The notes below the pieces were generated by a model. That model did not search any database and was not told the DNA's origin. It worked only from the letters and a program-made list of their open reading frames with translations. A program made the position numbers and the translations under genes. Below, piece by piece: positions 16,702 through 25,598 of a stretch of 64,000 bases of DNA (positions are counted from its first letter, which is position 1; every line of letters begins with the position of its first letter). Source of the stretch: Candidatus Poseidoniaceae archaeon (lineage in GTDB: Archaea; Thermoplasmatota; Poseidoniia; Poseidoniales; Poseidoniaceae); the NCBI GenBank assembly GCA_938075675.1, contig CALJHE010000006.1:62001-126000 (forward strand). The letters are read 5' to 3'.

Positions 16702-19700
16702 GTGAGCCGTCAATCCTTGTTGGCAGCGTTGCTTGTGGCACTGTTTGTGTTGCCAATGTACTTGCCATTCGCCAATGCAGAGGATTCCAACAACTCATCG
16801 AGCACATCCGGACGTGCAACGCTTGACTTTTACTTCCGAAACCCACTGCAACTCAGCAATTCCGGTTCCGCTGTGATCGGTTCGAGCCTTTTCCTTGAAC
16901 CAGGTGAACACGTCGTCACTGCAAACATTTCAGCAGTTGGTTCCGGTAACGATGAGCTTTGGTTGGTCTTGCAGCACAAAGGCTCTCCATCCCTTGGATT
17001 TACGGATGTCGATAGCATCGCCATGGGCAGCGTGAGCGGTGCATCAGGGCAAGTTGACCTCACACCCATCTCGTTTTCATGGACTGCAACGAACGGTGCG
17101 GGGCAAGAACTTCGAATTAAATTGGTCTCCACCAAGGAGTCAGGAAACGACCTCCTCAACAACATTCAAGATGTTGGGTTTGCTTTCTCTGTCGAGAATA
17201 AGCACCTTGGAGAAGCAATGGGCAATACATTCCCTGCTGACTCCCCCTCTACCAACAGAATGGCACTGCCCAACGCTATTTCAACGCTCAACACATCGGT
17301 TACCAATTCTGGAGTCAAGCCAATCTCTGCTACGATGACGATTGTCCTTACCGACAACTCGACACCGACTCCCACAGTTATCACCTTCACTTCGGGCACA
17401 GTTACACTCCAACCAGGATCATACCCTGCCTCATCAGGGACTCTCCAGGAATCTGGTGTTCTAAGCGCTGATGTCGATGGCACCACTCTCACTGGCGTTT
17501 GGAATATCTCCGCAACGGTAAAGTTCGATGGTACATCTTGGACTGAAACCGTTGTCGTTCGCGAATCATGGGTGAAGTTTTCTGATTACAATGCAATCGT
17601 CATTGAACCAGCGACACTTGTTGTCGAACCGGGTGACACGACTGCAATCACGTTCGTTGTCAAAAACACCGGTGTCGAAACCGACCTCTTCACAATTTCA
17701 GTTACACAAAACAAGCCATGGGCTGACGTTACTTCCGCTTCTTTTGGCGCCACGCTTCCTGCGGGGTCCATACGCCTCGTTACCCTCGATGTCAATGTTC
17801 CAGCGAATGCAGTTCGTTCGGAAACGGACAAAATTACCATTACGTTCACCTCAGTTAACTCTCCAGACAATTACCAAATTTCGGGAGTAGGCCGTGTGAT
17901 GGTTGGTGATTTCTTCAAAGGCAATGTCACTCTGATCGAAGATTCTACAATCAAGACCATCAATCCGGGTGGCCAAGCTCAGTACATCGCTCAAATCACA
18001 AACAATGGAAGTGTCACAACGACCTACACGTTGACGACTGGGTTATCGGTTGCGACACTCAACTGGACTTGGGAGGTCAGCCCTTCCATCACACCTCCAG
18101 TTGCATCCGGCGCTACAACCCAAGTCGTGGTGACGCTGACCGCTCCTGCAATCCAAAACCCAATCGTTACCAGCGAGTACAACATGGCGGGCGATGAACT
18201 CGATGTCTGGATTCAATGCCAACCTATTGGTGGCGGTGTACCTTCGCAAGATACCGCCCCGATCAAAGTATCACCCGTAATCGTTGTTGACCCAGGTCTG
18301 GATACTGAACCGCAACACCTCTCGGTCGAAGAAATTGAGCAAACACTCACCGGCTCTCAACTTGTTCAAAACATCGATTTGAATTTGCGTGTGATTCACA
18401 ACCTTCCAACATTGCTCACTGAGACCTTGGATGCGACACTCACGACTTCAAAGACCTTCACGGCGTTGAATGAAGGTGGCTTTGGAGAGGCTGACCGTTG
18501 GTCGGTTTCCGTATCAAACCCGCTCTATTCCGGCCTCCTGCCCGGCGACAGTATGAACACCACCTTGGACATTATCGGCCCTCAAGCGAATCAATATCCG
18601 GTTGCCGGCACCTTTGCCGCTTCATTGACCATCACGCCTACACTCAGCGCAGCACTGGTTGGTAGTGGCGTGAATGCAGTCCCTCTTACTCGGAATTACA
18701 CACTTATCATTCCGCAGGTCATCGATGGCGATTTCCTTGACTCAGGTCCATACGATGTACCTGTTGGAGTCGATTATTCGATTCCAATGCGTTTTGCTAA
18801 CACCGGCAACGATGTGGGTTCATATCGCTTGCGAGTCGTAGATAATCTACCTGAAAACTGGACTGCGAACTTCTCTGAAAACGACCAAAATATTTCCAAT
18901 TTGACCGCTGACATTGCAGACGGTACGCTCGATGGCTCCTCAGGTAACGCCGCACACATCCAAGTCGTGACGTTTAACATCCGAACCGACCCTCTCGCAC
19001 CTGCAGGATTAAACCAACCTATAACGGTGCGAATTGAAGATCCAGTTTCAGGCCAACTGATCGGCAGCGAACACGTGTTCTATGTGGTCGTAGGGCAGAT
19101 TTTCAACGGCAGCCTCACACCAACAAATCAGTCACTTGAACTCGACGTCACAGATTCGACCTTTACTTCTATTGTTGTCAAAAACACGGGCAATGCGCCT
19201 GCCGATTACGAGATTTGGTTGGATAATTCCCTGGCCGGCGATGTCGATTTCAACATCGAATCTCCAACATCTTCGAGTCTCTTCATAGCAGCAGGATATG
19301 AAGAAACAATCCGAATCGAGATGAATGCTAACGATAATGCTGACTCCGACGGATTCTACATGACCACTGTATGGGTCTCGACCAACAACGGTCAAATCCT
19401 CCTTTCCTCAAATGTAGTGGCCAACATCACTGAAAACCATTCGATTGGAATAACCGCGCCTGAGCAGATGGCAGTAACTCCTGGTCAAATGGAACAAGTC
19501 GATTTTGACATCATCAATTACGGCAACCTCAAGGAAACAGTCAAAGTCACGTTGGCCGTTGAAGGCAATCTTACACTCTCAATGACGGAACTCACGGAAG
19601 TACTCTCCATCGACCAAACTTATTCTGACAGCGTAAATGTTGCTATCCCAAGCCTTGGCGGAACCGATACGCTTGTCCAGGGCTCAGTTTACAATCTTAC

Positions 19701-21687
19701 CATTACGGCCGTTAATTCGACGACCGGTATTGTCTACAGTACGCACATAGTTCAATTGTTGATACAGCCACTTTTCATCGTTGAATCTTCGGATTGGCCT
19801 GATGTTATGGAGTTCCAACCAAAATCCACTCGCACTTGGGAAGTCACGCTCTTGAACACAGGTAACAAGGATGTCACTGTCAATGCCGTATATGCAATAA
19901 CTCGGCCCGGCCTCTCCAATCTCTCAACCGATTGGGAAATGGTGACTCAACCGTCTTTGATTGTTCTTCCAATCAACACGCCTGTTGTTCACTCGTTCAC
20001 TGCCGTCGGAACCGTCGACCTGCCGCTTCTTTCACTGACTGCAGATTTGACACTGTTCCTTGACCCTACTGAAACTGAAGTGGAAGGCAGCGGTCAATTC
20101 ACAACACAACTGGTTATGTCTCGATTCTTTTCGACGGGCGATATTGGTATTGAACCTGACATTAACAGCGACTTTGTCGATGTTTTCCTTCCGTACACAA
20201 ACATCCCAACTGGGAACGGCAGTGAAGTGGCCTACATGATTGAACTTTGTAACTCCGAACGTCTGTTGAATCTCGAATCGATGGGCCTTTCCGAGTTCGA
20301 GTATTCTTGGAACTTCACGCTCTATGTCGACAAATTTGACGGAACTTCCGATGCCCATCCTCTAAACCTCGACCAAGAATGTGGCCCGACTTCACTTGGC
20401 CCGACTTCGAGATACAACTTGGTAGAGCTTGAAGCATGGAACCCTTCCACCATTCGAATTCAAGCTGAGACGCCTACGAAAGGATTTATTCTTCCCGGCG
20501 ACGGTTGGGACTTGACGTTTAGACTCTACCACCCCGATGAAAACAACGGCTACTCGGTGTATGATGAGGAAACATTCTCGCTGGTTTTGGCAGTGTTTGC
20601 CGATCCAATGATTAAGAGTATCTCTTCGGACGAGGGCCAATTCCAAGAAGGCACTCAAAGCACGATTACAGTCGTTGTCCAAAACGTTGGTTCCGCTACG
20701 GCCCTTGATGTAGTCGTTGACCTGCAATGCGAGGGCCTCACCGTCTCAACCTTGCCTTCAGAAACTCCAACCATGTTAAATCGCTCAGTCAATTCCGGGC
20801 TCAATTACTCAATGATTCCGTTCTTCTTCGCTACTCAAGAACGAACGCTCACATGGGTGGTCACTGCCGATTCTATCGATTGGTGGACTCAGCGCTCTGA
20901 AGCATCATGTGTAGCGTCACTCGATGCTTCATTTATGGAAAACAACGTCGTTTTAAACGATAAAAAGACCTTGAAGGAAGACGTCATTTCATGGTCACCA
21001 GGTGTTTCAGCCAGCTTCGTAGCAGCAGTTACATGCTTACTCGTTTCGATTATCCTCTTCCGCTTAACTTCTCAAAACGATAATTTCCGACTCTTAGCAG
21101 TCTATGCTGGTGTTGTTGGTTTCGGTTTCTCCTTCCACGTATTCCAATTTGCTTGGTGGGGCTTTGTTGTTCTCACACTGGCTGCGTTATGGATTTGGAG
21201 AATGACGTGGAAGAGCACCGACGAATTCCGTCTCCTCCACGAAGACTATCAACGCGCTCGCCGAGGTATTTCGACACTGTATGCAGACCATTTCGAAGAA
21301 CTTGCCAGCAGCCGTCGCCAACTCCGCACAATTCTTGGCATGCCGGTACTTGGTATGCTTGCTATCATTCTGGGCATCCCTCCAATGCTCACCGAGGATC
21401 GGACGAATGTCGTCAGTATAGCGGCCTATGTCATCGTGGTCATGGCAGGTGTTTGGTTCTTGATTAACCGTGCAAACAACATGTACGGCGCTCTTTACGG
21501 TCGTCTCACGGACATCGAGGTGAAGGCCATTCGAATCGAGCGTGACTTGAGCGACCCAGCTCGGTTGTTCAATGAACTCGCAGGAGATGGACTCAACCTT
21601 GAGGACATCTTCGGTTCTGCTGAAGCCTCACAAGCCTTGAATCCTGAGAACTTATTTTCAAACGAGGAGGTGAACGATGATGCTTGA
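16702..21687 (+). CDS. Giant envelope protein with Ig-like (NEW3/CARDB-like) ectodomain and five C-terminal membrane helices
   Basis: About 1660 residues. A signal peptide (LLAALLVALFVLPMYLPFA, ending ANA) precedes some 1400 residues of Thr/Asn-rich Ig-like repeats, recognised by recurring VVKNTG-type strands (FVVKNTGVETDLF, DFDIINYGNLKET, VVVQNVGSATALD). Potential N-glycosylation sequons are abundant. The C-terminal 240 residues are unlike other surface proteins here: five membrane helices, with a charged soluble segment of about 45 residues between helices three and four and an acidic tail. In-frame starts are GTG 16681 (inside the ribosome-binding site), CTG 16690 and GTG 16702. It overlaps the next gene by 11 bases, so it is translationally linked to the archaellum cassette. 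Its function is unknown. Confidence 0.8.
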   Translation: MSRQSLLAALLVALFVLPMYLPFANAEDSNNSSSTSGRATLDFYFRNPLQLSNSGSAVIGSSLFLEPGEHVVTANISAVGSGNDELWLVLQHKGSPSLGFTDVDSIAMGSVSGASGQVDLTPISFSWTATNGAGQELRIKLVSTKESGNDLLNNIQDVGFAFSVENKHLGEAMGNTFPADSPSTNRMALPNAISTLNTSVTNSGVKPISATMTIVLTDNSTPTPTVITFTSGTVTLQPGSYPASSGTLQESGVLSADVDGTTLTGVWNISATVKFDGTSWTETVVVRESWVKFSDYNAIVIEPATLVVEPGDTTAITFVVKNTGVETDLFTISVTQNKPWADVTSASFGATLPAGSIRLVTLDVNVPANAVRSETDKITITFTSVNSPDNYQISGVGRVMVGDFFKGNVTLIEDSTIKTINPGGQAQYIAQITNNGSVTTTYTLTTGLSVATLNWTWEVSPSITPPVASGATTQVVVTLTAPAIQNPIVTSEYNMAGDELDVWIQCQPIGGGVPSQDTAPIKVSPVIVVDPGLDTEPQHLSVEEIEQTLTGSQLVQNIDLNLRVIHNLPTLLTETLDATLTTSKTFTALNEGGFGEADRWSVSVSNPLYSGLLPGDSMNTTLDIIGPQANQYPVAGTFAASLTITPTLSAALVGSGVNAVPLTRNYTLIIPQVIDGDFLDSGPYDVPVGVDYSIPMRFANTGNDVGSYRLRVVDNLPENWTANFSENDQNISNLTADIADGTLDGSSGNAAHIQVVTFNIRTDPLAPAGLNQPITVRIEDPVSGQLIGSEHVFYVVVGQIFNGSLTPTNQSLELDVTDSTFTSIVVKNTGNAPADYEIWLDNSLAGDVDFNIESPTSSSLFIAAGYEETIRIEMNANDNADSDGFYMTTVWVSTNNGQILLSSNVVANITENHSIGITAPEQMAVTPGQMEQVDFDIINYGNLKETVKVTLAVEGNLTLSMTELTEVLSIDQTYSDSVNVAIPSLGGTDTLVQGSVYNLTITAVNSTTGIVYSTHIVQLLIQPLFIVESSDWPDVMEFQPKSTRTWEVTLLNTGNKDVTVNAVYAITRPGLSNLSTDWEMVTQPSLIVLPINTPVVHSFTAVGTVDLPLLSLTADLTLFLDPTETEVEGSGQFTTQLVMSRFFSTGDIGIEPDINSDFVDVFLPYTNIPTGNGSEVAYMIELCNSERLLNLESMGLSEFEYSWNFTLYVDKFDGTSDAHPLNLDQECGPTSLGPTSRYNLVELEAWNPSTIRIQAETPTKGFILPGDGWDLTFRLYHPDENNGYSVYDEETFSLVLAVFADPMIKSISSDEGQFQEGTQSTITVVVQNVGSATALDVVVDLQCEGLTVSTLPSETPTMLNRSVNSGLNYSMIPFFFATQERTLTWVVTADSIDWWTQRSEASCVASLDASFMENNVVLNDKKTLKEDVISWSPGVSASFVAAVTCLLVSIILFRLTSQNDNFRLLAVYAGVVGFGFSFHVFQFAWWGFVVLTLAALWIWRMTWKSTDEFRLLHEDYQRARRGISTLYADHFEELASSRRQLRTILGMPVLGMLAIILGIPPMLTEDRTNVVSIAAYVIVVMAGVWFLINRANNMYGALYGRLTDIEVKAIRIERDLSDPARLFNELAGDGLNLEDIFGSAEASQALNPENLFSNEEVNDDA

Positions 21688-22732
21688 TGAAGAACTCATC
21701 GACCCCTCAGTTGAGGAAAAAACCCTTGATGAAATGCCTCAGTTTGAGGATGAAGTCACCGGTCAATCCTCGAATGCCGCTCCCGTTGACGGGCAAGCAG
21801 ACGTTGGCGAGGAAATACCTCCGTTCCCACCAATGCCTTCGACATCGAGTCCAGAGCGGCCTCTTCCTCGAGATTTAGAGACGATGGTTCTCGGAATTGC
21901 TCAGGACGATACAAATTCACTTGCCGGTACTGAACTTGAAATCAGTGAAGCAAAGAGTTTCTTGCAAACGCACAAGCTACGCCGTGCTCTGTCAAGTGTC
22001 GATAAGGCGGAGTCATCGCTTGCTGTTTTGGAAGAAGACGTGCTGTATTTACGCAGAAACATCGCTATGCTCCACCGTTTACTCAATGAAAAGAAAATCA
22101 GCGAGAACGATATTGAAACTATTCTCCTTCGATTGAGGAGCGCAACAGGTGCAGCAGAAATCGGAGATGTGGGTGGCGCTGCGGGTGAAGTTGAATACCT
22201 TGTAGACGATTTAATCGGTGGAAACACATCGACGCTTAACCCGTTCTTGTTCCGTCATTTCTGGATGGGCCTTGAAACACGATGGCCCGCTGGAGGCGAC
22301 GAAGGTGTCTTGGTCGTCCGCATCATCAACGATGGCCCCGTGGCAATGCCGCCAATGCGGCTCTCTCCACCGGTGCCAGAGGGCTGGGTTTCTACGCCTT
22401 CATCGGTTGACCTGCCAACAATTGCTCCAGGTGGAAACTTGCCAGTTCGATTCAATGTGTCTGCCAACCGCCGTTACGGTGCAGACGAAATACCGTTGTC
22501 ACGTAAATTGGCGATTACGACAGGTTATGAAATCCGTACTGGGGAAGTATTTGTCACCATACGTGCACAAAACCGCTCGATGGAGCCCCTTGCTGATATC
22601 CTTCTCTCGCCTTGGTTCCCGCCAGGCTATACCGCTGACGCAGTTCCATTTGTGGAACGCCTCGCTCCCGACGAAGTGGCAATCATTCGAATCCCACTTC
22701 GCATCACAATGAGTTCTGGAGGTTCTTCCTAA
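21677..22732 (+). CDS. Uncharacterised cytoplasmic protein: acidic linker, coiled coil, beta-sandwich
   Basis: 351 residues, with no signal peptide or membrane helix. The first 75 residues are acidic and Pro-rich (disordered). About 80-180 is helical with heptad character (TELEISEAKSFLQTHKLRRA, SLAVLEEDVLYLRRN). The last 160 residues look like a beta-sandwich (VLVVRIINDGPVAMPPMRL, with later APGGNLPVRFNVSANRRYG). GAGGTG at 21667-21672 precedes tandem ATGs at 21677 and 21680. It overlaps the 3' end of the giant membrane protein gene and lies directly before the archaellins. A cytoplasmic partner of the multi-spanning protein or of the archaellum base is an attractive but unproven guess. Confidence 0.75.
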   Translation: MMLDEELIDPSVEEKTLDEMPQFEDEVTGQSSNAAPVDGQADVGEEIPPFPPMPSTSSPERPLPRDLETMVLGIAQDDTNSLAGTELEISEAKSFLQTHKLRRALSSVDKAESSLAVLEEDVLYLRRNIAMLHRLLNEKKISENDIETILLRLRSATGAAEIGDVGGAAGEVEYLVDDLIGGNTSTLNPFLFRHFWMGLETRWPAGGDEGVLVVRIINDGPVAMPPMRLSPPVPEGWVSTPSSVDLPTIAPGGNLPVRFNVSANRRYGADEIPLSRKLAITTGYEIRTGEVFVTIRAQNRSMEPLADILLSPWFPPGYTADAVPFVERLAPDEVAIIRIPLRITMSSGGSS

Positions 22733-22786
22733 CTCAATCCTTTTCCACCCTACATGGGGGATAAAAATTAAAAAATGGTGAAAAAT

Positions 22787-23326
22787 ATGAAAGAAAATAC
22801 GAACGAAAAAAGCGATAATATCGCTGCTATTGGTATTGGTGCAATGATTGTATTCATTGCATTGATTCTGGTTGCAGCGGTTGCAGCAGCAGTTATTATT
22901 CAAACTGCTGAAAAGTTGCAACAGAATGCACAAACAACCGGTGAAGAAACGACTTCCTTGCTGTCCTCGAAAGTGGTCATCAAGAACGTCATGATTCCTA
23001 CTGCTGGTGAATTGTACATTACCTACGAACTGGCTCCAGGATCGGATACAATCAACCCAGCAAACATTGACTGGAACATTGTCTGTACTGGTGGTGTAGA
23101 TGCTGGAGACTTTACGTCTTCAAGCCTCGTTGGAGTGGCTACTTTGAGTGCCACTCTTGTTCCAGGTTCAACGTACGATGTTACACTTCCAACTGCAACA
23201 CTCGATGACTGTGCTCCTGCGGCAAACGCAGACCACACATTGATTATCCAATCTGGCGCTGGAGGTTTCACGTTTGAAACCTTGAATTATGGTGCTGATG
23301 TTCAACCGGGGGCGAAAGTCATATGA
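22787..23326 (+). CDS. arlB1: Archaellin 1 (major filament protein)
   Basis: 179 residues. Archaellins carry a short class III signal peptide removed by a prepilin-like peptidase, then a hydrophobic helix that forms the filament core. Here the core begins IAAIGIGAMIVFIALILV and runs to the NAQTTG turn, after which a beta-rich exposed domain follows. An ATG at 22775 is also in frame, but starting at 22787 (MKENT) aligns with archaellin 2 (MKSNT) and gives equal leader lengths. An A/T-rich TATA-like stretch lies at 22760-22770. The stop overlaps the start of archaellin 2. The first gene of an archaellum operon is usually the most strongly expressed. Confidence 0.93.
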   Translation: MKENTNEKSDNIAAIGIGAMIVFIALILVAAVAAAVIIQTAEKLQQNAQTTGEETTSLLSSKVVIKNVMIPTAGELYITYELAPGSDTINPANIDWNIVCTGGVDAGDFTSSSLVGVATLSATLVPGSTYDVTLPTATLDDCAPAANADHTLIIQSGAGGFTFETLNYGADVQPGAKVI

Positions 23327-23979
23327 AGTCAAATACTCGTAACGATATTCAAGAAGACAAAATCGCTGCTATCGGTATCGGTGCAATGATTGTCTTTATT
23401 GCTTTGATTTTGGTTGCTGCAGTCGCTGCAGCTGTCATCATTCAAACAGCAGAAAAACTCCAACAAAATGCTCAAACCACTGGTGATGACACTGCCGACA
23501 ACATGGCAGGAAAGGTCCTCATTTCAGCTGGCTTTGTTGCAAACGGAGGTGCCGGAAACGACGTCGATAATGCTTTCTCATTAACTGAAGCATACATGTT
23601 CCACGTCCGTCTCGCTCCTGGTAGCGAACCTGCACCTCTCGACGAAATTTCGTTCCAGTTCTTCTGTGACGATGGTGTTGTTGAAGGATTCATTGGAGAC
23701 CCTGATGGTGCTGGAGTTGCGTTCACCGCAAGCGGTGCTGTTGCTGATATGGACGAAGATGAGCCAGATAACAATGCTTTAGATTCCGCAACTGGAATCA
23801 TGAATCCAGGGACTGGATACACTATGTGGATCGATGCTAACGACAACGCAAACGCTGTTGATTGCAGTGCTGCAGGCGGAGATTCGACGGTTCAACTTTA
23901 CCTTCACGTCGGTAGCGGCGGTACAACCTTCCAAACCTTGGACATCGGAAACACAGCTGCTGGAAGCGAAGTCATCTGA
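23323..23979 (+). CDS. arlB2: Archaellin 2
   Basis: 218 residues, starting with an ATGA overlap on archaellin 1. The leader MKSNTRNDIQEDK is followed by the same core helix as archaellin 1, identical from IAAIG to NAQTTG at protein level. The outer domain differs: it is longer and more acidic, with Ala/Asp/Asn-rich loops such as VADMDEDEPDNNALD. Paired archaellins of this kind can form mixed filaments or separate segments. A hairpin lies just after the stop and may set the archaellin-to-motor transcript ratio. Confidence 0.93.
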   Translation: MKSNTRNDIQEDKIAAIGIGAMIVFIALILVAAVAAAVIIQTAEKLQQNAQTTGDDTADNMAGKVLISAGFVANGGAGNDVDNAFSLTEAYMFHVRLAPGSEPAPLDEISFQFFCDDGVVEGFIGDPDGAGVAFTASGAVADMDEDEPDNNALDSATGIMNPGTGYTMWIDANDNANAVDCSAAGGDSTVQLYLHVGSGGTTFQTLDIGNTAAGSEVI

Positions 23980-23987
23980 TTGCATCT

Positions 23988-24021
23988 AAGGGCGCCAATG
24001 CTGAAAGGCGTTACAGCCCTT
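23988..24021 (+). terminator. Intra-operon hairpin after the archaellins
   Basis: AAGGGC at 23988-23993 pairs with GCCCTT at 24016-24021, with a possible inner GCC/GGC stem. It sits between the second archaellin and the next gene, where partial termination or processing would keep archaellin mRNA in excess over motor mRNA. There is no T tract, so a processing or stability role is as likely as termination. Confidence 0.4.
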
Positions 24022-24034
24022 GGGAGGATTTATC

Positions 24035-24883
24035 ATGGCATGGCCATTTAGCGGTAACGCAGATAAAAACAGAGATGCAGATGCAGACCTTACGGAGGAA
24101 CGACTGAAGATTATGGCGAACATCGCCATTGAACAAGTCCCTCTTCCCGAAGAAGGAGAGCTCAGCGAAGACGATGCATGGACAATCAGTCCAAGTCCGA
24201 CTCGAGCTCGTATGAACAGCGTTGGGAGTGTTCCAACAGTAGCGGCAACTCTTGCCCCTTCATCACCTGTTCCAACGAGCACAACCGTCGACACTTCTGG
24301 ATTAGAACGTCTCATCAGCAGTCGCCTCGACATGGTCGAGGACGTTCTGAGGATGGTGGAAGTTCGGTTGGATACCCCGCAAGCAACCCCTACTGTGGAT
24401 GCTGAAGGAAATCCAGTCGCCATGTCTGAACTGGCTAGAGATGAATCCATGATGAGCGGAGACACCATTGTCACTGCAAGTGGCGAAGTCATCTCTGCGG
24501 CCGGCATGGACCGTCTCAAGAGCGTTGATGAAGCCCCATTGGTCGAATTGTATGAAGCACAAGCACTCGCTGCAAATCCATTCTTGCACGCCCCCTCAAC
24601 CGGTGCGACAGCGAATGCGAACCAAGTCGGTGCGCCAACCGTTTCAGCCTTACTTCTTGACAGTATGTCGGGAATGGCTGCGGTTAGTTTTGCTCAGAAA
24701 GCAATGTCTTCCGGTATGTTGACTGAACAGGAAGGGCGTGCAGTCCTTGCTATTGTTCAATTGGCAGAACCTGGTGAATCAGAAGCAGCGTTAGACGACC
24801 ATTTGTCGCACAAGGAATTGCTGGTCTTTTCGTCATTGATTAGTTCATGGCGTCAAGTTCAGTCGCTTCGAGGTGAACTCTGA
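24035..24883 (+). CDS. Uncharacterised archaellum-operon protein in the ArlC/D/E position
   Basis: 282 residues from an ATG with GGGAGG seven bases upstream. It has no membrane helix. The N-terminal part is acidic, followed by a Thr/Pro/Ser linker, a short amphipathic helix pair (DTSGLERLISSRLDMVEDVL), and a helical C-terminal domain of about 110 residues (APTVSALLLDSMSGMAAVSF). In other Euryarchaeota the genes between archaellins and ArlF encode ArlC, ArlD and ArlE, which form the cytosolic ring coupling the motor to CheF. I see no clear ArlE signature, so it is a positional equivalent at best. It ends one base before the arlF start codon. Confidence 0.72.
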   Translation: MAWPFSGNADKNRDADADLTEERLKIMANIAIEQVPLPEEGELSEDDAWTISPSPTRARMNSVGSVPTVAATLAPSSPVPTSTTVDTSGLERLISSRLDMVEDVLRMVEVRLDTPQATPTVDAEGNPVAMSELARDESMMSGDTIVTASGEVISAAGMDRLKSVDEAPLVELYEAQALAANPFLHAPSTGATANANQVGAPTVSALLLDSMSGMAAVSFAQKAMSSGMLTEQEGRAVLAIVQLAEPGESEAALDDHLSHKELLVFSSLISSWRQVQSLRGEL

Positions 24884-24884
24884 T

Positions 24885-25589
24885 ATGGGCGCTTCGGTCG
24901 GAATTGGAGGTCTCATTGTTGGGATCTCAATGCTGGTGGTCTTTTCAATGGCCATTTCAGCTTTGGACGCACAGGTTGCAACCGGTTTGGATGCAATCGA
25001 AAGCGCCTCAGTTCCAGACCCAAGTTTTACCATTGACGATGTGAACATTGCTCAGCATGTCATACACGAAGTGTCAATGTCTGCAGGCAACCAAGGAACT
25101 GGATACTTTGACGGGATTTTGAAAGCAAATGTTGGTTCGGATGAATGCGGCGGATTTTCTGCTACATTCACGACAACAGGTGGCGAGATTGATGTAGGAA
25201 ACGTGGTTATCACCAACCACGGTTTCTGCCCAAGTTCTTCTACCCCAACATGGACAATATACAACATGTCCAATGTGATTCAAACACCGACAACTCCTGC
25301 TACTTTCGATGCACCTGTCTTCCATCAATACATCTATGCGAACATAACGAACCAAGGCTCTGAAACGCTGAAAAGTGATGAAGTGTGGGTGTTTTATGAC
25401 GGCGAAGAGCCAGAAACACTTACCGAATCACAAGACTCTCCACAATCAATTCTTGCAGGAGTCAATACCAATTGGTATTCTGGTGAAACATTGCAGTTGT
25501 TTTGGAACGACGAACTCAGTACAAATACCGAATACGAACGTTTGGCAATGACAGTTGGTCCCACGACTTTGGTGCGGTCAACATCTTGA
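24885..25589 (+). CDS. arlF: Archaellar protein ArlF-like (predicted stator/periplasmic subunit)
   Basis: 234 residues. It has a single N-terminal membrane helix preceded by almost no cytoplasmic sequence (MGASVGIGGLIVGISMLVVF), then an extracytoplasmic beta-rich domain with two cysteines (DECGGF, HGFCPSS) that could pair. This is the ArlF/ArlG architecture, in which the ectodomain binds the S-layer and anchors the rotor. The preceding frame opens at a GTG at 24873, but that lies inside the GAGGTG ribosome-binding site, so the ATG at 24885 is the start. The assignment of F rather than G rests on gene order. Confidence 0.78.
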   Translation: MGASVGIGGLIVGISMLVVFSMAISALDAQVATGLDAIESASVPDPSFTIDDVNIAQHVIHEVSMSAGNQGTGYFDGILKANVGSDECGGFSATFTTTGGEIDVGNVVITNHGFCPSSSTPTWTIYNMSNVIQTPTTPATFDAPVFHQYIYANITNQGSETLKSDEVWVFYDGEEPETLTESQDSPQSILAGVNTNWYSGETLQLFWNDELSTNTEYERLAMTVGPTTLVRSTS

Positions 25590-25598
25590 GGTGTTACT

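Noticed and set aside
22775-22786. ATG at 22775 as archaellin 1 start
   Set aside because: The ATG at 22787 aligns with the archaellin 2 leader (MKxNT) and gives equal leader lengths.
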